Below are positions 34,571 through 43,653 of a stretch of 64,000 nucleotides of DNA, piece after piece. Position numbers and translations under genes: made by a program. The stretch is from assembly GCF_014646135.1 (NCBI RefSeq), contig NZ_BMMW01000003.1, positions 345,025-409,024 on the forward strand. The letters are read 5' to 3'. The notes under the pieces were generated by a model. It did no database searches and was not told where the DNA came from. It saw only the letters and a program-made list of their open reading frames with translations. Origin of the DNA: Nocardia camponoti (lineage in GTDB: Bacteria > Actinomycetota > Actinomycetes > Mycobacteriales > Mycobacteriaceae). Positions within the stretch are counted from its first letter, which is position 1; every line of letters begins with the position of its first letter.

Positions 34571-35338
34571 GTGACGATCACCTGGGACACCGTGCGCGCG
34601 AACAATACGGTCTACGCCGACGACGCGGTGCTCGCGTTGAACAAGCCCGCTGGCATCGCGGTGACCGGCGAACGGCACGACACCGACCTTGTTCAGCTAG
34701 CAGAAGAGGCCGGAACGAAGCTCTATCCGGTGCATCGGATCGACAAGGTGACGTCGGGTTTATTCCTCGCCGCGACCGACCTAGCAGCCCACGGGCAACT
34801 CACCCGACAGTTCGCGAAGCAGACCGCGAACAAGGCGTATCTGGCGATCGTTTCCGGTGCTGACGACCTGCCCGATCGCGGTGAACTCGACCTGCCGCTG
34901 AGCGTTGGTCGCAAAAATCGCGTGCGCATCGCGGCTCCGCGCGAGGCGATTATCCGCGAAGGCGACCGCTGGTTCGTCAACGACGACGACCTACTCGCGA
35001 CGAAGAACTACCCGTCGCTGACGCGGTTTCGGACCGTCGGACGACGCGGTGACCTCGCCGTTGTCGCGCTCGCGCCGGTGAGCGGCCGACGCCACCAGCT
35101 GCGCGTTCAGCTCGCGTGGACGGGTCACCAAATTCTGGGCGACCCGCTTTTCGATCGCTCCGAAACCTTCCCGCGCGCGCACCTGCATTCGTGGAAATTG
35201 CGTCTCGACGCCGACTGGCTCACTCCCCCGGCTCTTGACCTGTCAGCGACGCCCGACGCCGATTTCTGGCAACCGTTCAGCACCGACGCCGACGAGATCG
35301 CCGATCTGCTGACTCGCGCCGCGCAAGATGAATCGTGA
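34571..35338 (+). CDS. RluA family pseudouridine synthase
   Basis: 255 residues from GTG at 34571; an in-frame GTG at 34562 is also possible. ADDAVLALNKPAGIAV opens the domain, the catalytic Asp is in HRIDKVTSGL, and the GRRHQLRVQLAWTGHQILGD segment is typical of RluA enzymes. These isomerise uridine in rRNA or tRNA. The gap to the cyclase gene is only 18 bases, so they are probably co-transcribed. Confidence 0.9.
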   Translation: MTITWDTVRANNTVYADDAVLALNKPAGIAVTGERHDTDLVQLAEEAGTKLYPVHRIDKVTSGLFLAATDLAAHGQLTRQFAKQTANKAYLAIVSGADDLPDRGELDLPLSVGRKNRVRIAAPREAIIREGDRWFVNDDDLLATKNYPSLTRFRTVGRRGDLAVVALAPVSGRRHQLRVQLAWTGHQILGDPLFDRSETFPRAHLHSWKLRLDADWLTPPALDLSATPDADFWQPFSTDADEIADLLTRAAQDES

Positions 35339-35485
35339 CACAAACCACAAGGTCTGCTCACCTCCGTCACGCAGCTCACGGAGACGGATATGCCCAGCTC
35401 AGCTAGCCTTATAGGGGTGCCAACGGGTTATCTCGGCACACTCTGAACGCAATGGAGCGATCCCCAGAGCAGGAAGCGACTGCCG

Positions 35486-36268
35486 ATGATCCTGGCGGCC
35501 CAAATCAGCGACACCCACTTCGACGAAGCGCCCCGCAACCTCGAACGCGCCGAGCGCGCGATGACCTATCTCGCGAGCTTGCGACGCAAGCCCGACGTCA
35601 TCCTGGTAACCGGCGACATCACCGATTCCGGTAAGCCAGCCCAGTACGCCCAAGCCGCAGCAACCTTGCGCGGGGTTGGTGATATTCCGGTTTACTTCCT
35701 GCCTGGCAACCACGATGACCGTGCCGCGTTCCGCACCGCGTTGCTCGACGAGACGCCGTCGACGGACCCCATCAACGGCGCGTACCGGGTTGGCCCGCTC
35801 ACGGTGTTGATGCTCGATTCGTCGGTGCCTGGTGAGTCGAGCGGACGCCTGGCCGACGACACCCTCGACTGGTTGCGCGAAGCACTGGCCGAAACACTCG
35901 ACGGGCCGATCCTGCTCGCCTTACATCACCCGCCAAAGTTGTTGCACAGCCCCATCATTGACGTGATTGGCCTAGCTGAGCCGGAAACGCTGGCCGACAT
36001 CATCGCCGCCGACGACCGCATCGTCGGCACCCTCACCGGCCACGCGCATTCGGCAGCGGCGTCGACCTTCGGCGGCAAACCGCTGATTACGTGCCCGAGC
36101 ACCGCGTCGGTTTTGGGCGGAGTTTGGGAGGTCGAACCGCCGACGAAGGTCATGGACTACGCGCCGGACCCGATGGTCGCGTTGCACGTCATCGACGAAA
36201 CCAATTCGCTCACAACCCATTTCCGATCCGTTCCGATCGGCGGCTGGTTGGCGACACCGCTCGCGTAG
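35486..36268 (+). CDS. Calcineurin-like metallophosphoesterase (CpdA/Rv0805-like cyclic nucleotide phosphodiesterase)
   Basis: 260 residues. All metal-binding motifs are present in order: QISDTHF, TGDITDSG, PGNHDD, LALHHPP and TGHAHSAA. This is the pattern of class III cyclic nucleotide phosphodiesterases such as E. coli CpdA and M. tuberculosis Rv0805. Together with the cyclase 0.9 kb upstream it could set the local cAMP level. The C-terminal tail is short. The exact nucleotide is not certain; related enzymes also cleave 2',3'-cyclic species. Confidence 0.88.
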   Translation: MILAAQISDTHFDEAPRNLERAERAMTYLASLRRKPDVILVTGDITDSGKPAQYAQAAATLRGVGDIPVYFLPGNHDDRAAFRTALLDETPSTDPINGAYRVGPLTVLMLDSSVPGESSGRLADDTLDWLREALAETLDGPILLALHHPPKLLHSPIIDVIGLAEPETLADIIAADDRIVGTLTGHAHSAAASTFGGKPLITCPSTASVLGGVWEVEPPTKVMDYAPDPMVALHVIDETNSLTTHFRSVPIGGWLATPLA

Positions 36269-36520
36269 GAACACGCCAATGTGGAAAATGTCTCAATCAG
36301 TGCCGGAGGGGACCGGCCAAGGACCGTCGGTCTCTTCCGCATCGCACCTCAACCACTGGCGATGCACCCGGGGCCCACACGCTGACGACCACGCGCGCCA
36401 CTGAACGCTCTGGCTGCTGCGGAGCCCGCGAGTTCATTCCCCCGGTCAGCACGCCCTTCACCCATTAAGGATGAACTGAGGATTCGAGGGATACGCCTTT
36501 ACTCCTGGCAGACTGGACGC
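36269..36520. other. Intergenic region before the ECF transporter genes
   Basis: About 250 bases. A hairpin GCCGG/CCGGC lies at about 36302-36317. I compared it with TPP and cobalamin riboswitch landmarks and found no convincing match. It presumably holds the promoter of the transporter operon. Confidence 0.4.
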
Positions 36521-38545
36521 GTGACGAAATCGCCGACCGCCCCCTTGCGCGGCCCGTTGCGCCCCATCGAGTTGGCAACCGGGGCCGTGATGGCTGGCCT
36601 GACGGTCGGGCTGATCACCGTTGGTTCGCTTGTCCCGTTGGCCGCCGCATTGCAACTGGTCGCCGCCGTGCCGCTCGGGTTGCTCGCCAATCGCTACCGC
36701 CTGCGCGCGCTCGCGACCGCCACCGTCGCCGCGTTCCTCGTCACCTTCGTCGCCGCTGGGTTGATGCCTGCGCTCGGCGTGCTCAGTGCCGCGACGATGG
36801 GCGGCATCATCGGCGGGGTTCGACGACACGGTCGCGGACTGCCGACGGTCATCGCCCTTTCGGTGGTCGCCGGGCTCGGCTGGGCCGTGATTTCGATCGG
36901 GATGCTGTTGGTTTTCGCCAACACGCGCGAACTGGTCTTCGAAGCGATGCGCAATACCGCGAAGGGATTTCAAGACCTGACGGCGAAGGTGTCGCTGCTC
37001 GCGCCGCTCGGCGACTTCGCCAATTACCTCACCGTCACGCTGTTGCGCTGGTGGTGGCTGTATTTGGGCAGCATCGTCGCGCTTGGGGTGCTGGTCAGCG
37101 CGGTGATTTCGTGGTTCATCCTCGGCACTGTCCTCGACCGGCTCGCGTGGTTGCCCGGCAGCGACCGACTCGACGCGCCGACCGACGACCGCCCGGTCGA
37201 CCCGCTGCCCGTTCGCCTGCACGATGTTGGTTACCGCTACCTGGGCACCGACGTCGACGCGCTCGCCGACATCAACCTGGTCATCAACCCGGGCGAATTC
37301 GTCGCTGCCGTCGGCCACAACGGGTCAGGCAAATCCACGCTCACCCGCATCCTCGCTGGCCTCCCACCGACCAGCGGATTCGTCGATCGACCTGGCTCGG
37401 CCGGGCTCGGGCAAGCGGGCGGAACCGCGCTCGTGTTGCAACGGCCCGAAAGTCAAACGCTCGGCGTTTCGGTCGCCGACGACGTCGTTTGGGGCCTGTC
37501 CGCAGAACTAGCGGCAGAGGTCGACGTCGACGGCCTGCTCGCCGAAGTCGGCCTCGACGGCATGGGCGCGTTCGAAACCGCGACGCTGTCCGGCGGTCAA
37601 CAGCAACGCCTCGCCGTCGCCGCCGCGCTCGCCCGCAAACCCGCGCTCCTGATCGCCGACGAAGCCACGTCGATGATCGACCCCGACGGCCGACGCGACC
37701 TGGTCACGCTGCTCGCGAAACTGCCGCGTCGCCACGGCACCGTAGTCGTCCTGGTGACGCATCACGAAGCCGACGCCGCAGCTGCCGACCGGGTGATCCA
37801 CCTCGCGAACGGCCGCACGGTCGACCACCTGCCGAGCTGGCCGCAGCCACGCCACACCCAGCGCAGCCGACCAACCGCCGAACCGCTGCTCACTCTGCGC
37901 GGGGTCAAGCACACGTACAACCGGGGAACGCCGTGGGAAGCGGTCGCGCTGCGCGGCGTCGACCTGACTGTCCATCGCGGCGAAGCCGTGCTGATCGTCG
38001 GCGGCAACGGTTCAGGCAAATCGACGCTGGCGTGGGTGATGGCCGGGCTCATCGCGCCCAGCGTCGGCACGTGCGAACTGCGCGGCAAGCCCGTCGCGGA
38101 CCAAATCGGGAAAGTGGCTCTCGCCTTTCAACATTCGCGCCTGCAACTCCAAAAACAAACGGTCGGTGCCGAAATCGCGGATTGGGGTGGTCACGCGACC
38201 GGCTCAGCGGCAGTTGCCCGCGCACTCGACGCGGTCGGCCTTGATCGCCGATTCGCCGCCCGGTCGATCGAGGAACTCAGCGGCGGCCAAGCCAAGCGGG
38301 TCGTGCTCGCCGCGATGGTCGCGAGTGCGCCGCAGGTTGTCGTCCTTGACGAACCGCTCGCCGGACTCGACCCGCACGGTCGCGCGGAAGTGGTCGAACT
38401 GCTTGCGCGCCTTAGAGATTCGGGCTGGACGCTCATCATCATTTCCCACGACGTTGGCGACGTGACCGCGTTATGCGATCGCACGGTCGTGCTAACCGGC
38501 GGCTTCATCGAGACCAACCTGCGCGAAAGTGAGTCGCTGCGATGA
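36521..38545 (+). CDS. ECF transporter: membrane (DUF2232-like) domain fused to two ATPase domains
   Basis: 674 residues, GTG start. The first 210 residues hold about six hydrophobic helices similar to an S-component-like membrane domain. The first ATPase (about 225-440) has Walker A GHNGSGKST, signature LSGGQQQR and Walker B LLIADEAT; the second (about 455-670) has GGNGSGKST, LSGGQAKR and VVVLDEPL. This is the arrangement of M. tuberculosis Rv2326c. The EcfT gene overlaps the end by four bases (ATGA). The complex would import a vitamin or metal; the substrate is unknown. Confidence 0.9.
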   Translation: MTKSPTAPLRGPLRPIELATGAVMAGLTVGLITVGSLVPLAAALQLVAAVPLGLLANRYRLRALATATVAAFLVTFVAAGLMPALGVLSAATMGGIIGGVRRHGRGLPTVIALSVVAGLGWAVISIGMLLVFANTRELVFEAMRNTAKGFQDLTAKVSLLAPLGDFANYLTVTLLRWWWLYLGSIVALGVLVSAVISWFILGTVLDRLAWLPGSDRLDAPTDDRPVDPLPVRLHDVGYRYLGTDVDALADINLVINPGEFVAAVGHNGSGKSTLTRILAGLPPTSGFVDRPGSAGLGQAGGTALVLQRPESQTLGVSVADDVVWGLSAELAAEVDVDGLLAEVGLDGMGAFETATLSGGQQQRLAVAAALARKPALLIADEATSMIDPDGRRDLVTLLAKLPRRHGTVVVLVTHHEADAAAADRVIHLANGRTVDHLPSWPQPRHTQRSRPTAEPLLTLRGVKHTYNRGTPWEAVALRGVDLTVHRGEAVLIVGGNGSGKSTLAWVMAGLIAPSVGTCELRGKPVADQIGKVALAFQHSRLQLQKQTVGAEIADWGGHATGSAAVARALDAVGLDRRFAARSIEELSGGQAKRVVLAAMVASAPQVVVLDEPLAGLDPHGRAEVVELLARLRDSGWTLIIISHDVGDVTALCDRTVVLTGGFIETNLRESESLR

Positions 38546-39282
38546 GCATGGTGTTGTTGCGCGAAGTGCCGGTCGACTCGCCGATCCATCGACTGTGGGC
38601 TGGCACGAAAATGATCGCGGCGTTCGCGCTGAGTCTGTTGCTGATGTTCTTTCCCGGTTGGTGGGTGCTCGGTCTGGTCACCGCGTTTCTCGCGGTGGTG
38701 TGGCTGATCGGGCGGATTCCACTCGGCGCGCTCCCCCGCTTGCCGCTGGCGTTTTGGGCGCTTGTCGTCGTCGGCGCGCTGATCAACGTGCCGGTCGGGC
38801 TGAAAGCAGTCCTCGGCTACACGCAGATTTTCGTTTTCGGGCTCGTCTTAGTTGTCGCGTCACTGGTCATCGCGCTCACTACCCCGATGGGCGAGATCGC
38901 GCCCGCACTCGCGACACTCGGCAAACCGCTGCGCAAACTTGGCCTGCCCGTTGAGGAATGGGCCGTCGTCGTCGCGCTCACGCTGCGCGGCCTTCCGTTG
39001 CTGCTCGACGAGATTCGCGTGTTGCGTGCCGCTCGCAAGCTGCGGCCGAAGGGCACCTTCGCGCAGCGCGCGGCTGACAACAACGGACTCATCGACATTC
39101 TCACCGCGTGCATGGCCGTCGCGAGTCGTCGTGCGGGTGAACTCGGCGAGGCCATCACCGCGCGCGGCGGCACTGGGATGCTCACCGCGCACCCGTCGCG
39201 GCCGTCCGGGCGTGATGCTGTGGCGTTGCTCGTTGTCGCCGCGGTGTGCGTGGGCGGTGTCGCGCTTGGCCTGCTGACCTAG
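38542..39282 (+). CDS. ECF transporter transmembrane component EcfT
   Basis: 246 residues with about five to six transmembrane helices. The start SPIHRLWAGTKMIAAFAL and the coupling motif ARKLRPKGTF (Ala-Arg-x-x-Arg-Pro type, near residue 165) are diagnostic; the ATPases dock on this motif. Its ATG overlaps the stop of the fused ATPase gene, so the two are translated together, as in Rv2325c-Rv2326c. Confidence 0.92.
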   Translation: MSMVLLREVPVDSPIHRLWAGTKMIAAFALSLLLMFFPGWWVLGLVTAFLAVVWLIGRIPLGALPRLPLAFWALVVVGALINVPVGLKAVLGYTQIFVFGLVLVVASLVIALTTPMGEIAPALATLGKPLRKLGLPVEEWAVVVALTLRGLPLLLDEIRVLRAARKLRPKGTFAQRAADNNGLIDILTACMAVASRRAGELGEAITARGGTGMLTAHPSRPSGRDAVALLVVAAVCVGGVALGLLT

Positions 39283-39331
39283 CTCGCGCCGTTGCCGCGT
39301 TCGCACAGCTCGACGGGCGATACTGTCCCAC

Positions 39332-40009
39332 GTGAGCCACACCACCGTCCCCGCGTGGCGGCAACCCACCGAAGGTGAGTCGCGACTAGCCGCAGGCAGC
39401 GCCATCGTCGTCGTGATCGCCTTCCAGTGGCTACTGCCCGGCAAACTCCTGCCGCAACCAGCATGGATTTTGCCGCTACTCGAAGCAGCGTGCTTGGTGA
39501 TCTTGATGATCGCCAACCCGAGCCGCTTAAGCCGGGCTGAACCGTGGGTGCGCGGCCTGAGCCTCGTGCTCGCTGGCGTGATCACCATCGCGACGATCGT
39601 CTCGACCGTCCGATTAATCGACACCATCGTCGCGGGCACCGCCGACAAATCCGCGAGTGTGCTGCTTGGCTCTGGCGCGATGATTTGGGCGACGAATGTG
39701 CTCGCCTTCTCCCTCTGGTACTGGGAGTTCGACCGTGGCGGCCCGGCAGCACGCGCCAATGGCATTGAGCCAGAACCCGACTTCCTCTTTCCACAAATGC
39801 AGGACCCACAAAACAAACTGGTTTCCAAGGATTGGCGACCCGAGTACTTCGACTACCTGTACCTGTCGTTCACCAACGCGGCGTCGTTCGCGCCCGCTGA
39901 CGTCTTACCACTTTCGCGCTGGTGCAAGATGATGATGATGGCGCAAGCGATCATTTCGCTCGCCCTTACCGCGATGGTGATTTCGCGCGCGATCAACATC
40001 CTCAAGTAG
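39332..40009 (+). CDS. DUF1345-like membrane protein
   Basis: 225 residues, GTG start, with about five hydrophobic segments (around residues 20-35, 45-60, 75-95, 110-128 and 195-220). The segment FDYLYLSFTNAASFAPADVL before the last helix resembles the pore-like YxxxxTxxxFxxxDVxP block of DUF1345 proteins, which look like degenerate ion channels. Function is unknown. It is 49 bases downstream of EcfT, so it may be in the same transcript. Confidence 0.65.
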   Translation: MSHTTVPAWRQPTEGESRLAAGSAIVVVIAFQWLLPGKLLPQPAWILPLLEAACLVILMIANPSRLSRAEPWVRGLSLVLAGVITIATIVSTVRLIDTIVAGTADKSASVLLGSGAMIWATNVLAFSLWYWEFDRGGPAARANGIEPEPDFLFPQMQDPQNKLVSKDWRPEYFDYLYLSFTNAASFAPADVLPLSRWCKMMMMAQAIISLALTAMVISRAINILK

Positions 40010-40111
40010 TTACTGATCATTCATCCGCGCAAAACCCTTGAGCCCACTATGGTTGCCGTCGCGTCATGCTTCTTCCTGCACGTCACCTGGTGAAAAAGGG
40101 GAATGTAGTTG

Positions 40112-40750
40112 ATGATCTTCCGCAAGCTCGCCGCAGCCACTATCCCGGCCGTCGCGGCGGTAATTGTCGGCACGGGCACCGCTGCCGCCGAACCGACAAC
40201 GCCCGATGTCGGCTATCGCGCCGAACTAGTTGGCAACACCGTCATCACCACGCTCGTCAATGGGACTTTCGAATTAACTCCGGACGGCGTTGAGATCCGC
40301 GACAAGTCCGGGGCCGCGCTGATCGCCATGCCACTTTCCGTGCGCGACGGCACTTTTGAGTATCCGCTGCCGCACGCGGTGCGCGCGGACAAGAGCGTGC
40401 TGGAAATCACCGCGGTCAAGGATGTCGCGAAGGCCGTCCCGAACGCCACGCCGGTCGCTTCGCCTGCCGAAAACCTCTCAGCACAAAGCAACTTCTCGTC
40501 GACGTTCGGATTGGCAACGGCCGTCGGCGGTTTCATCGGAACAGGCATTGGCGCGGTGATCGGCTTCACGGTTGGGCTTCTGTTCGGTGGCATTGGCGCG
40601 ATTCCCGGCCTCATCACCGGAGCCTCCGTTGGCGGCATCATCGGCACGCTCGTCGCGGGCGGCCCCACCCTGGTCATCGCTGGCCTCGACCTGATCAACA
40701 CTTACAACGCGCCGCCCGGAACCACGAAGTGGGCGCCTAAAACGAACTGA
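40112..40750 (+). CDS. Exported protein with glycine-rich hydrophobic C-terminus (paralog 1)
   Basis: 212 residues. ATG at 40112 starts a signal peptide (IFRKLAAATIPAVAAVIVG, cleavage near TAAA). The middle 90 residues contain YRAELVGNTVITTLVNGTF and strands ending EITAVKD; the C-terminal 75 residues are long Gly/Ala/Ile-rich helices (TGIGAVIGFTVGLLFGGIG and similar). The same layout appears in the proteins at 57804-58457 and 59992-60600. The hydrophobic end may insert in a membrane. No function is known. Confidence 0.75.
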   Translation: MIFRKLAAATIPAVAAVIVGTGTAAAEPTTPDVGYRAELVGNTVITTLVNGTFELTPDGVEIRDKSGAALIAMPLSVRDGTFEYPLPHAVRADKSVLEITAVKDVAKAVPNATPVASPAENLSAQSNFSSTFGLATAVGGFIGTGIGAVIGFTVGLLFGGIGAIPGLITGASVGGIIGTLVAGGPTLVIAGLDLINTYNAPPGTTKWAPKTN

Positions 40751-40755
40751 GATAT

Positions 40756-40785
40756 CGGCCGACCCGCAACCGAGTGGGTCGGCCG
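40756..40785. terminator. Hairpin terminator between convergent genes
   Basis: Perfect 10-bp arms CGGCCGACCC (40756-40765) and GGGTCGGCCG (40776-40785) around a 10-base loop, followed by TTCTCT. It lies directly after the exported-protein gene and before the end of the antitoxin-like gene. Confidence 0.8.
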
Positions 40786-40796
40786 TTCTCTGTGAC

Positions 40797-40970
40797 TCAG
40801 TTACGGATCGCGCCCTTAGCCGCGTCCTGCGCCGCATCGACCTGACCAGCGAACTTGCCGCCGGTCTTCTCGTCGACGACGTCGCCTGCCTTCTCGATCA
40901 CTCCATCGACCTTGTCCGCGTGCTGAGCGGCCAGGTCCATCGCTTTACCCGCAAGGTTTTTGAAATCCAT
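40797..40970 (-). CDS. Rv0909/MT0933-type antitoxin-like small protein
   Basis: 57 residues: MDFKNLAGKAMDLAAQHADK, then VDGVIEKAGDVVDEKTGGKF and a helical end. The pattern of alternating K/D with DKVD, KAGDxxDEKTxGK is that of the MT0933 antitoxin family (Rv0909 in M. tuberculosis). No toxin gene of the Rv0910 kind is adjacent, so an antitoxin role is only by family. A related gene lies at 43330-43626 on the other side of ligD. Confidence 0.75.
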   Translation of the reverse strand: MDFKNLAGKAMDLAAQHADKVDGVIEKAGDVVDEKTGGKFAGQVDAAQDAAKGAIRN

Positions 40971-41011
40971 AGCGCAACCCTAGCAACCATCCAGCGTCCG
41001 CGCCGACCGAA

Positions 41012-43264
41012 TCACTTGGGCCACTTCGTAACCCCATCCCAGACCGGATGCCACAGCCTGCCCGAATCGGTCCATGCTTGAAAACGCACGATGCCTTCCA
41101 GCTCAGGTTCGACCCAGTGCGCGTCGCGTTTCTCGTCGGCCGTCATTGGGCTGGTGAAAGGCGAAGTGGGGCGCGCCAATTCACGCAGCGCTGCCCCGAT
41201 GCGGTCCTGCTGCTCATACCCGAAACCAGTGCCAACGCGACCGACGTAGATCAGCTGGTCACCCTCGCGCACCCCGAGCAGCAGCGATTTAAATGGCCGC
41301 TTCTCGCTGGCACGCCAGCCGCCAACGACGACTTCTCTTGTGCGCCAATTACGTTCCTTGATCCAGTTGGGGCTGCGTTTGCCCGGCGTGTAGCGCGAAT
41401 CGAGCCGCTTCGCAACGACACCTTCTTGCCGCTGATCCCGACTGAGCCGCATCGCGAGCTTGCCCGGGCCCGGCGACTGCGGTTCGACGTGTAGCGAAGG
41501 GGCAAGTCGGCCAAGCATTTCCAACACAACGCGACGGTCGGAATAGCGTTTGTCGAGCAGCAACGTGCCGTCGAGGTAGAGAAGATCGAAGGCGACGAAC
41601 ACCGCGCGGGGAGCGTCGGCTTGCAGCGCGGCGATGTCGGACAGCCCGTCGGCATTGAGCACGACCGCTTCACCGTCGAGGACAGCATTGTGGCCAGCAA
41701 GCTCATCGACGATCGCGGCGAAACGCGGGTAACGCGTGGTCACGACGTTGCCGTTGCGGCTGCGAATCGTGAGCTCGCCGTCGTCGAGTTCGACAATCAC
41801 GCGGAAGCCGTCCCACTTCGTTTCGAAACTCCAGCCCTCACTCGGCAAGCCTTCGACGTCGCCGGGGCTGGCCAGCATGGGCCGGAGGCCACGTGGAAAC
41901 GCCGTTTCCACTGGCTTTTGTTCGGCAGGCTGATCGCGCATTTTGTGCATGAGCCACTGGTCGCCCTTGGTTCGAATGAACGCGTACCTGCCGTGCAATT
42001 TGTCACCGTCGAAGTCGACAATCACCTCGTCATCGCGCCATTTCTCCGGCGTGTACGTGCCGCGATCCCAGATGGTCATCGCGCCAGCGCCGTACTCGCC
42101 TTTCGGGATGGTCCCGTGAAAGTCGAGGTATTCGAGCGGGTGATCTTCGGTACGCACAGCCAGGCGATTGTGTTTCGGATCGGTTGGCGGCCCCTTTGGC
42201 ACAGCCCACGAGGCGAGGGTGCCGTCATGTTCGAGGCGCACGTCGAAGTGCAGGCGGCGCGCGTGGTGTTCCTGGACGACGAACTGGTCGTCGGAACCCG
42301 TGCGTGGCGGGGTTGCCGGGACCGGTTCGGGCGTCCGAGCCGGGTCGCGCATGCTCCGGTATTTCGTGAGCGGATCGGGGCGAAGGGGCGGGTCGAGCCC
42401 GGCAAGCAGGTCGCCGTCTTGCGCGAACCGGGCCAGCACCTGTTCAAATGTCAACTGGCGCAATGCTTTCGCGTCTTCGATCTCGGCCCACGTCCGAGGT
42501 GCGGCAGCCATCGGGTGCGGACGACCGCGCATCGAATAGGGCGCGATCGTGGTTTTGGCCGCGTTGTTTTGACTCCAGTCGAGAAAGACCTTGTCGACGC
42601 GCGCGGTCTTTGCCATTGTCGCCGTGACCAGTTCCGGATGCAGCTGCTGCAAGTTCTTCGCTACCTGCTTGGCGACCGTCGACGCGCCCGCCGAATCAAC
42701 CTCGCGTTCCAGCGGCACGTAGACGTGAATTCCCTTGCTGCCGCTGGTAACTGGGTAGGCGCGCAAACCAATCTCAGCGACCATGTCGCGCACGGCGAGC
42801 GCCACCCGCGCACACTCGACTAGTCCAGCGCCCGGCCCAGGGTCGAGGTCGAACACGATGCGCGTTGCCGGACCACGTTCGTCGTCAACGAAACGCCACT
42901 GCGGCACGTGAATTTCCAGCGCGGCCTGCTGGCCAAGCCACGCGAGCCCAGCCTGCGAATCGAAAACGGGATAAACAACCTCGCGATTGGAATGCTGCAC
43001 GGCGACGCGATGAATCCATTGCGGCGCACTTGCTGGCAGATTTTTCTCAAAGAAATCGGGGTGATCGACCCCATTCGGCCAGCGCTTGCGGGTGGCAGGC
43101 CGCCCGGCGATATGCGGCAGCATCGCGGGCGCGATGGCCGCGTAATAGGCGATGACCGCGCCTTTGGTGGTGCCTGTCTCGGGGTAAAGGACTTTATCGA
43201 GGTTGCTGAGCTCGACCTCGATGTCGGGTTGACCCGGTGCTCCCGCGAACTCCTCGGCGACCAT
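41012..43264 (-). CDS. ligD: LigD: polymerase-nuclease-ligase for non-homologous end joining
   Basis: 750 residues with the mycobacterial domain order. The polymerase/primase domain (about 15-300) has the catalytic FDLDPG and SGSKGIHVY motifs. The phosphoesterase domain (about 325-460) shows EHHARRLHFDVRLE and LASWAVPKGP. The ATP-dependent ligase domain (about 480-750) has the nucleotidyl lysine in ETKWDGFRV, then LDGEAVVLNADG, EGVVAKRLDS and WIKERNWR. All cores look intact. LigD joins blunt or processed DNA ends together with Ku; no ku gene is in the window. The length matches M. tuberculosis Rv0938 (about 759). Confidence 0.95.
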   Translation of the reverse strand: MVAEEFAGAPGQPDIEVELSNLDKVLYPETGTTKGAVIAYYAAIAPAMLPHIAGRPATRKRWPNGVDHPDFFEKNLPASAPQWIHRVAVQHSNREVVYPVFDSQAGLAWLGQQAALEIHVPQWRFVDDERGPATRIVFDLDPGPGAGLVECARVALAVRDMVAEIGLRAYPVTSGSKGIHVYVPLEREVDSAGASTVAKQVAKNLQQLHPELVTATMAKTARVDKVFLDWSQNNAAKTTIAPYSMRGRPHPMAAAPRTWAEIEDAKALRQLTFEQVLARFAQDGDLLAGLDPPLRPDPLTKYRSMRDPARTPEPVPATPPRTGSDDQFVVQEHHARRLHFDVRLEHDGTLASWAVPKGPPTDPKHNRLAVRTEDHPLEYLDFHGTIPKGEYGAGAMTIWDRGTYTPEKWRDDEVIVDFDGDKLHGRYAFIRTKGDQWLMHKMRDQPAEQKPVETAFPRGLRPMLASPGDVEGLPSEGWSFETKWDGFRVIVELDDGELTIRSRNGNVVTTRYPRFAAIVDELAGHNAVLDGEAVVLNADGLSDIAALQADAPRAVFVAFDLLYLDGTLLLDKRYSDRRVVLEMLGRLAPSLHVEPQSPGPGKLAMRLSRDQRQEGVVAKRLDSRYTPGKRSPNWIKERNWRTREVVVGGWRASEKRPFKSLLLGVREGDQLIYVGRVGTGFGYEQQDRIGAALRELARPTSPFTSPMTADEKRDAHWVEPELEGIVRFQAWTDSGRLWHPVWDGVTKWPK

Positions 43265-43329
43265 CGCGGCCGATTGCGCGACTCAGTCGCGGGGATCGCA
43301 GCCTGACCAGCGACGACCCCCGTACTGAA

Positions 43330-43626
43330 TCAGGCAGGCGAACCAGGAGTGGTCGGCGGGTTGTTAGGCGGAGTCGGCGGCGTTGCCGGCTTCGGCGCGG
43401 GCGGCGGAGTGGCAGTGCCGCTCGCACCTGCGGAGCGGGGGTCGGTTGGCACGGCCTTCTTGGCAGCCTCGGTGGCCTTACCAATCTTGTCGCTGTACTT
43501 GCCCTTGGTCTTCTCGTCGATGAAGTCGCCAGCCTTGTCGACCGCGCCAGTGATCTTGTCGGCGTTCTGCTCTACCGTTTCCTTGCCCTTGTCGAACAAG
43601 CCCTTCAAGTTATCAACGAAGCTCAT
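43330..43626 (-). CDS. Rv0909/MT0933-type antitoxin-like protein with Pro-rich tail
   Basis: 98 residues. The first 60 (FVDNLKGLFDKGKETVEQNA, then DKITGAVDKAGDFIDEKTKG) match the MT0933 antitoxin family; the last 35 are Pro/Ala/Thr rich. Such tails are not needed in the short version encoded at 40797-40970. It lies 27 bases downstream of the metallo-hydrolase gene on the same strand. As with its partner, no toxin gene is seen, so the name is by family only. Confidence 0.75.
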   Translation of the reverse strand: MSFVDNLKGLFDKGKETVEQNADKITGAVDKAGDFIDEKTKGKYSDKIGKATEAAKKAVPTDPRSAGASGTATPPPAPKPATPPTPPNNPPTTPGSPA

Positions 43627-43653
43627 CTGCGAGGTCCTTTCGCGTTGTGGCCG

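Noticed and set aside
36295-36330. Cobalamin riboswitch B12-box-like GCCGGAGGGGACCGGCC
   Set aside because: The B12 box should be the last element of the riboswitch, and the other landmarks are absent or in the wrong order.
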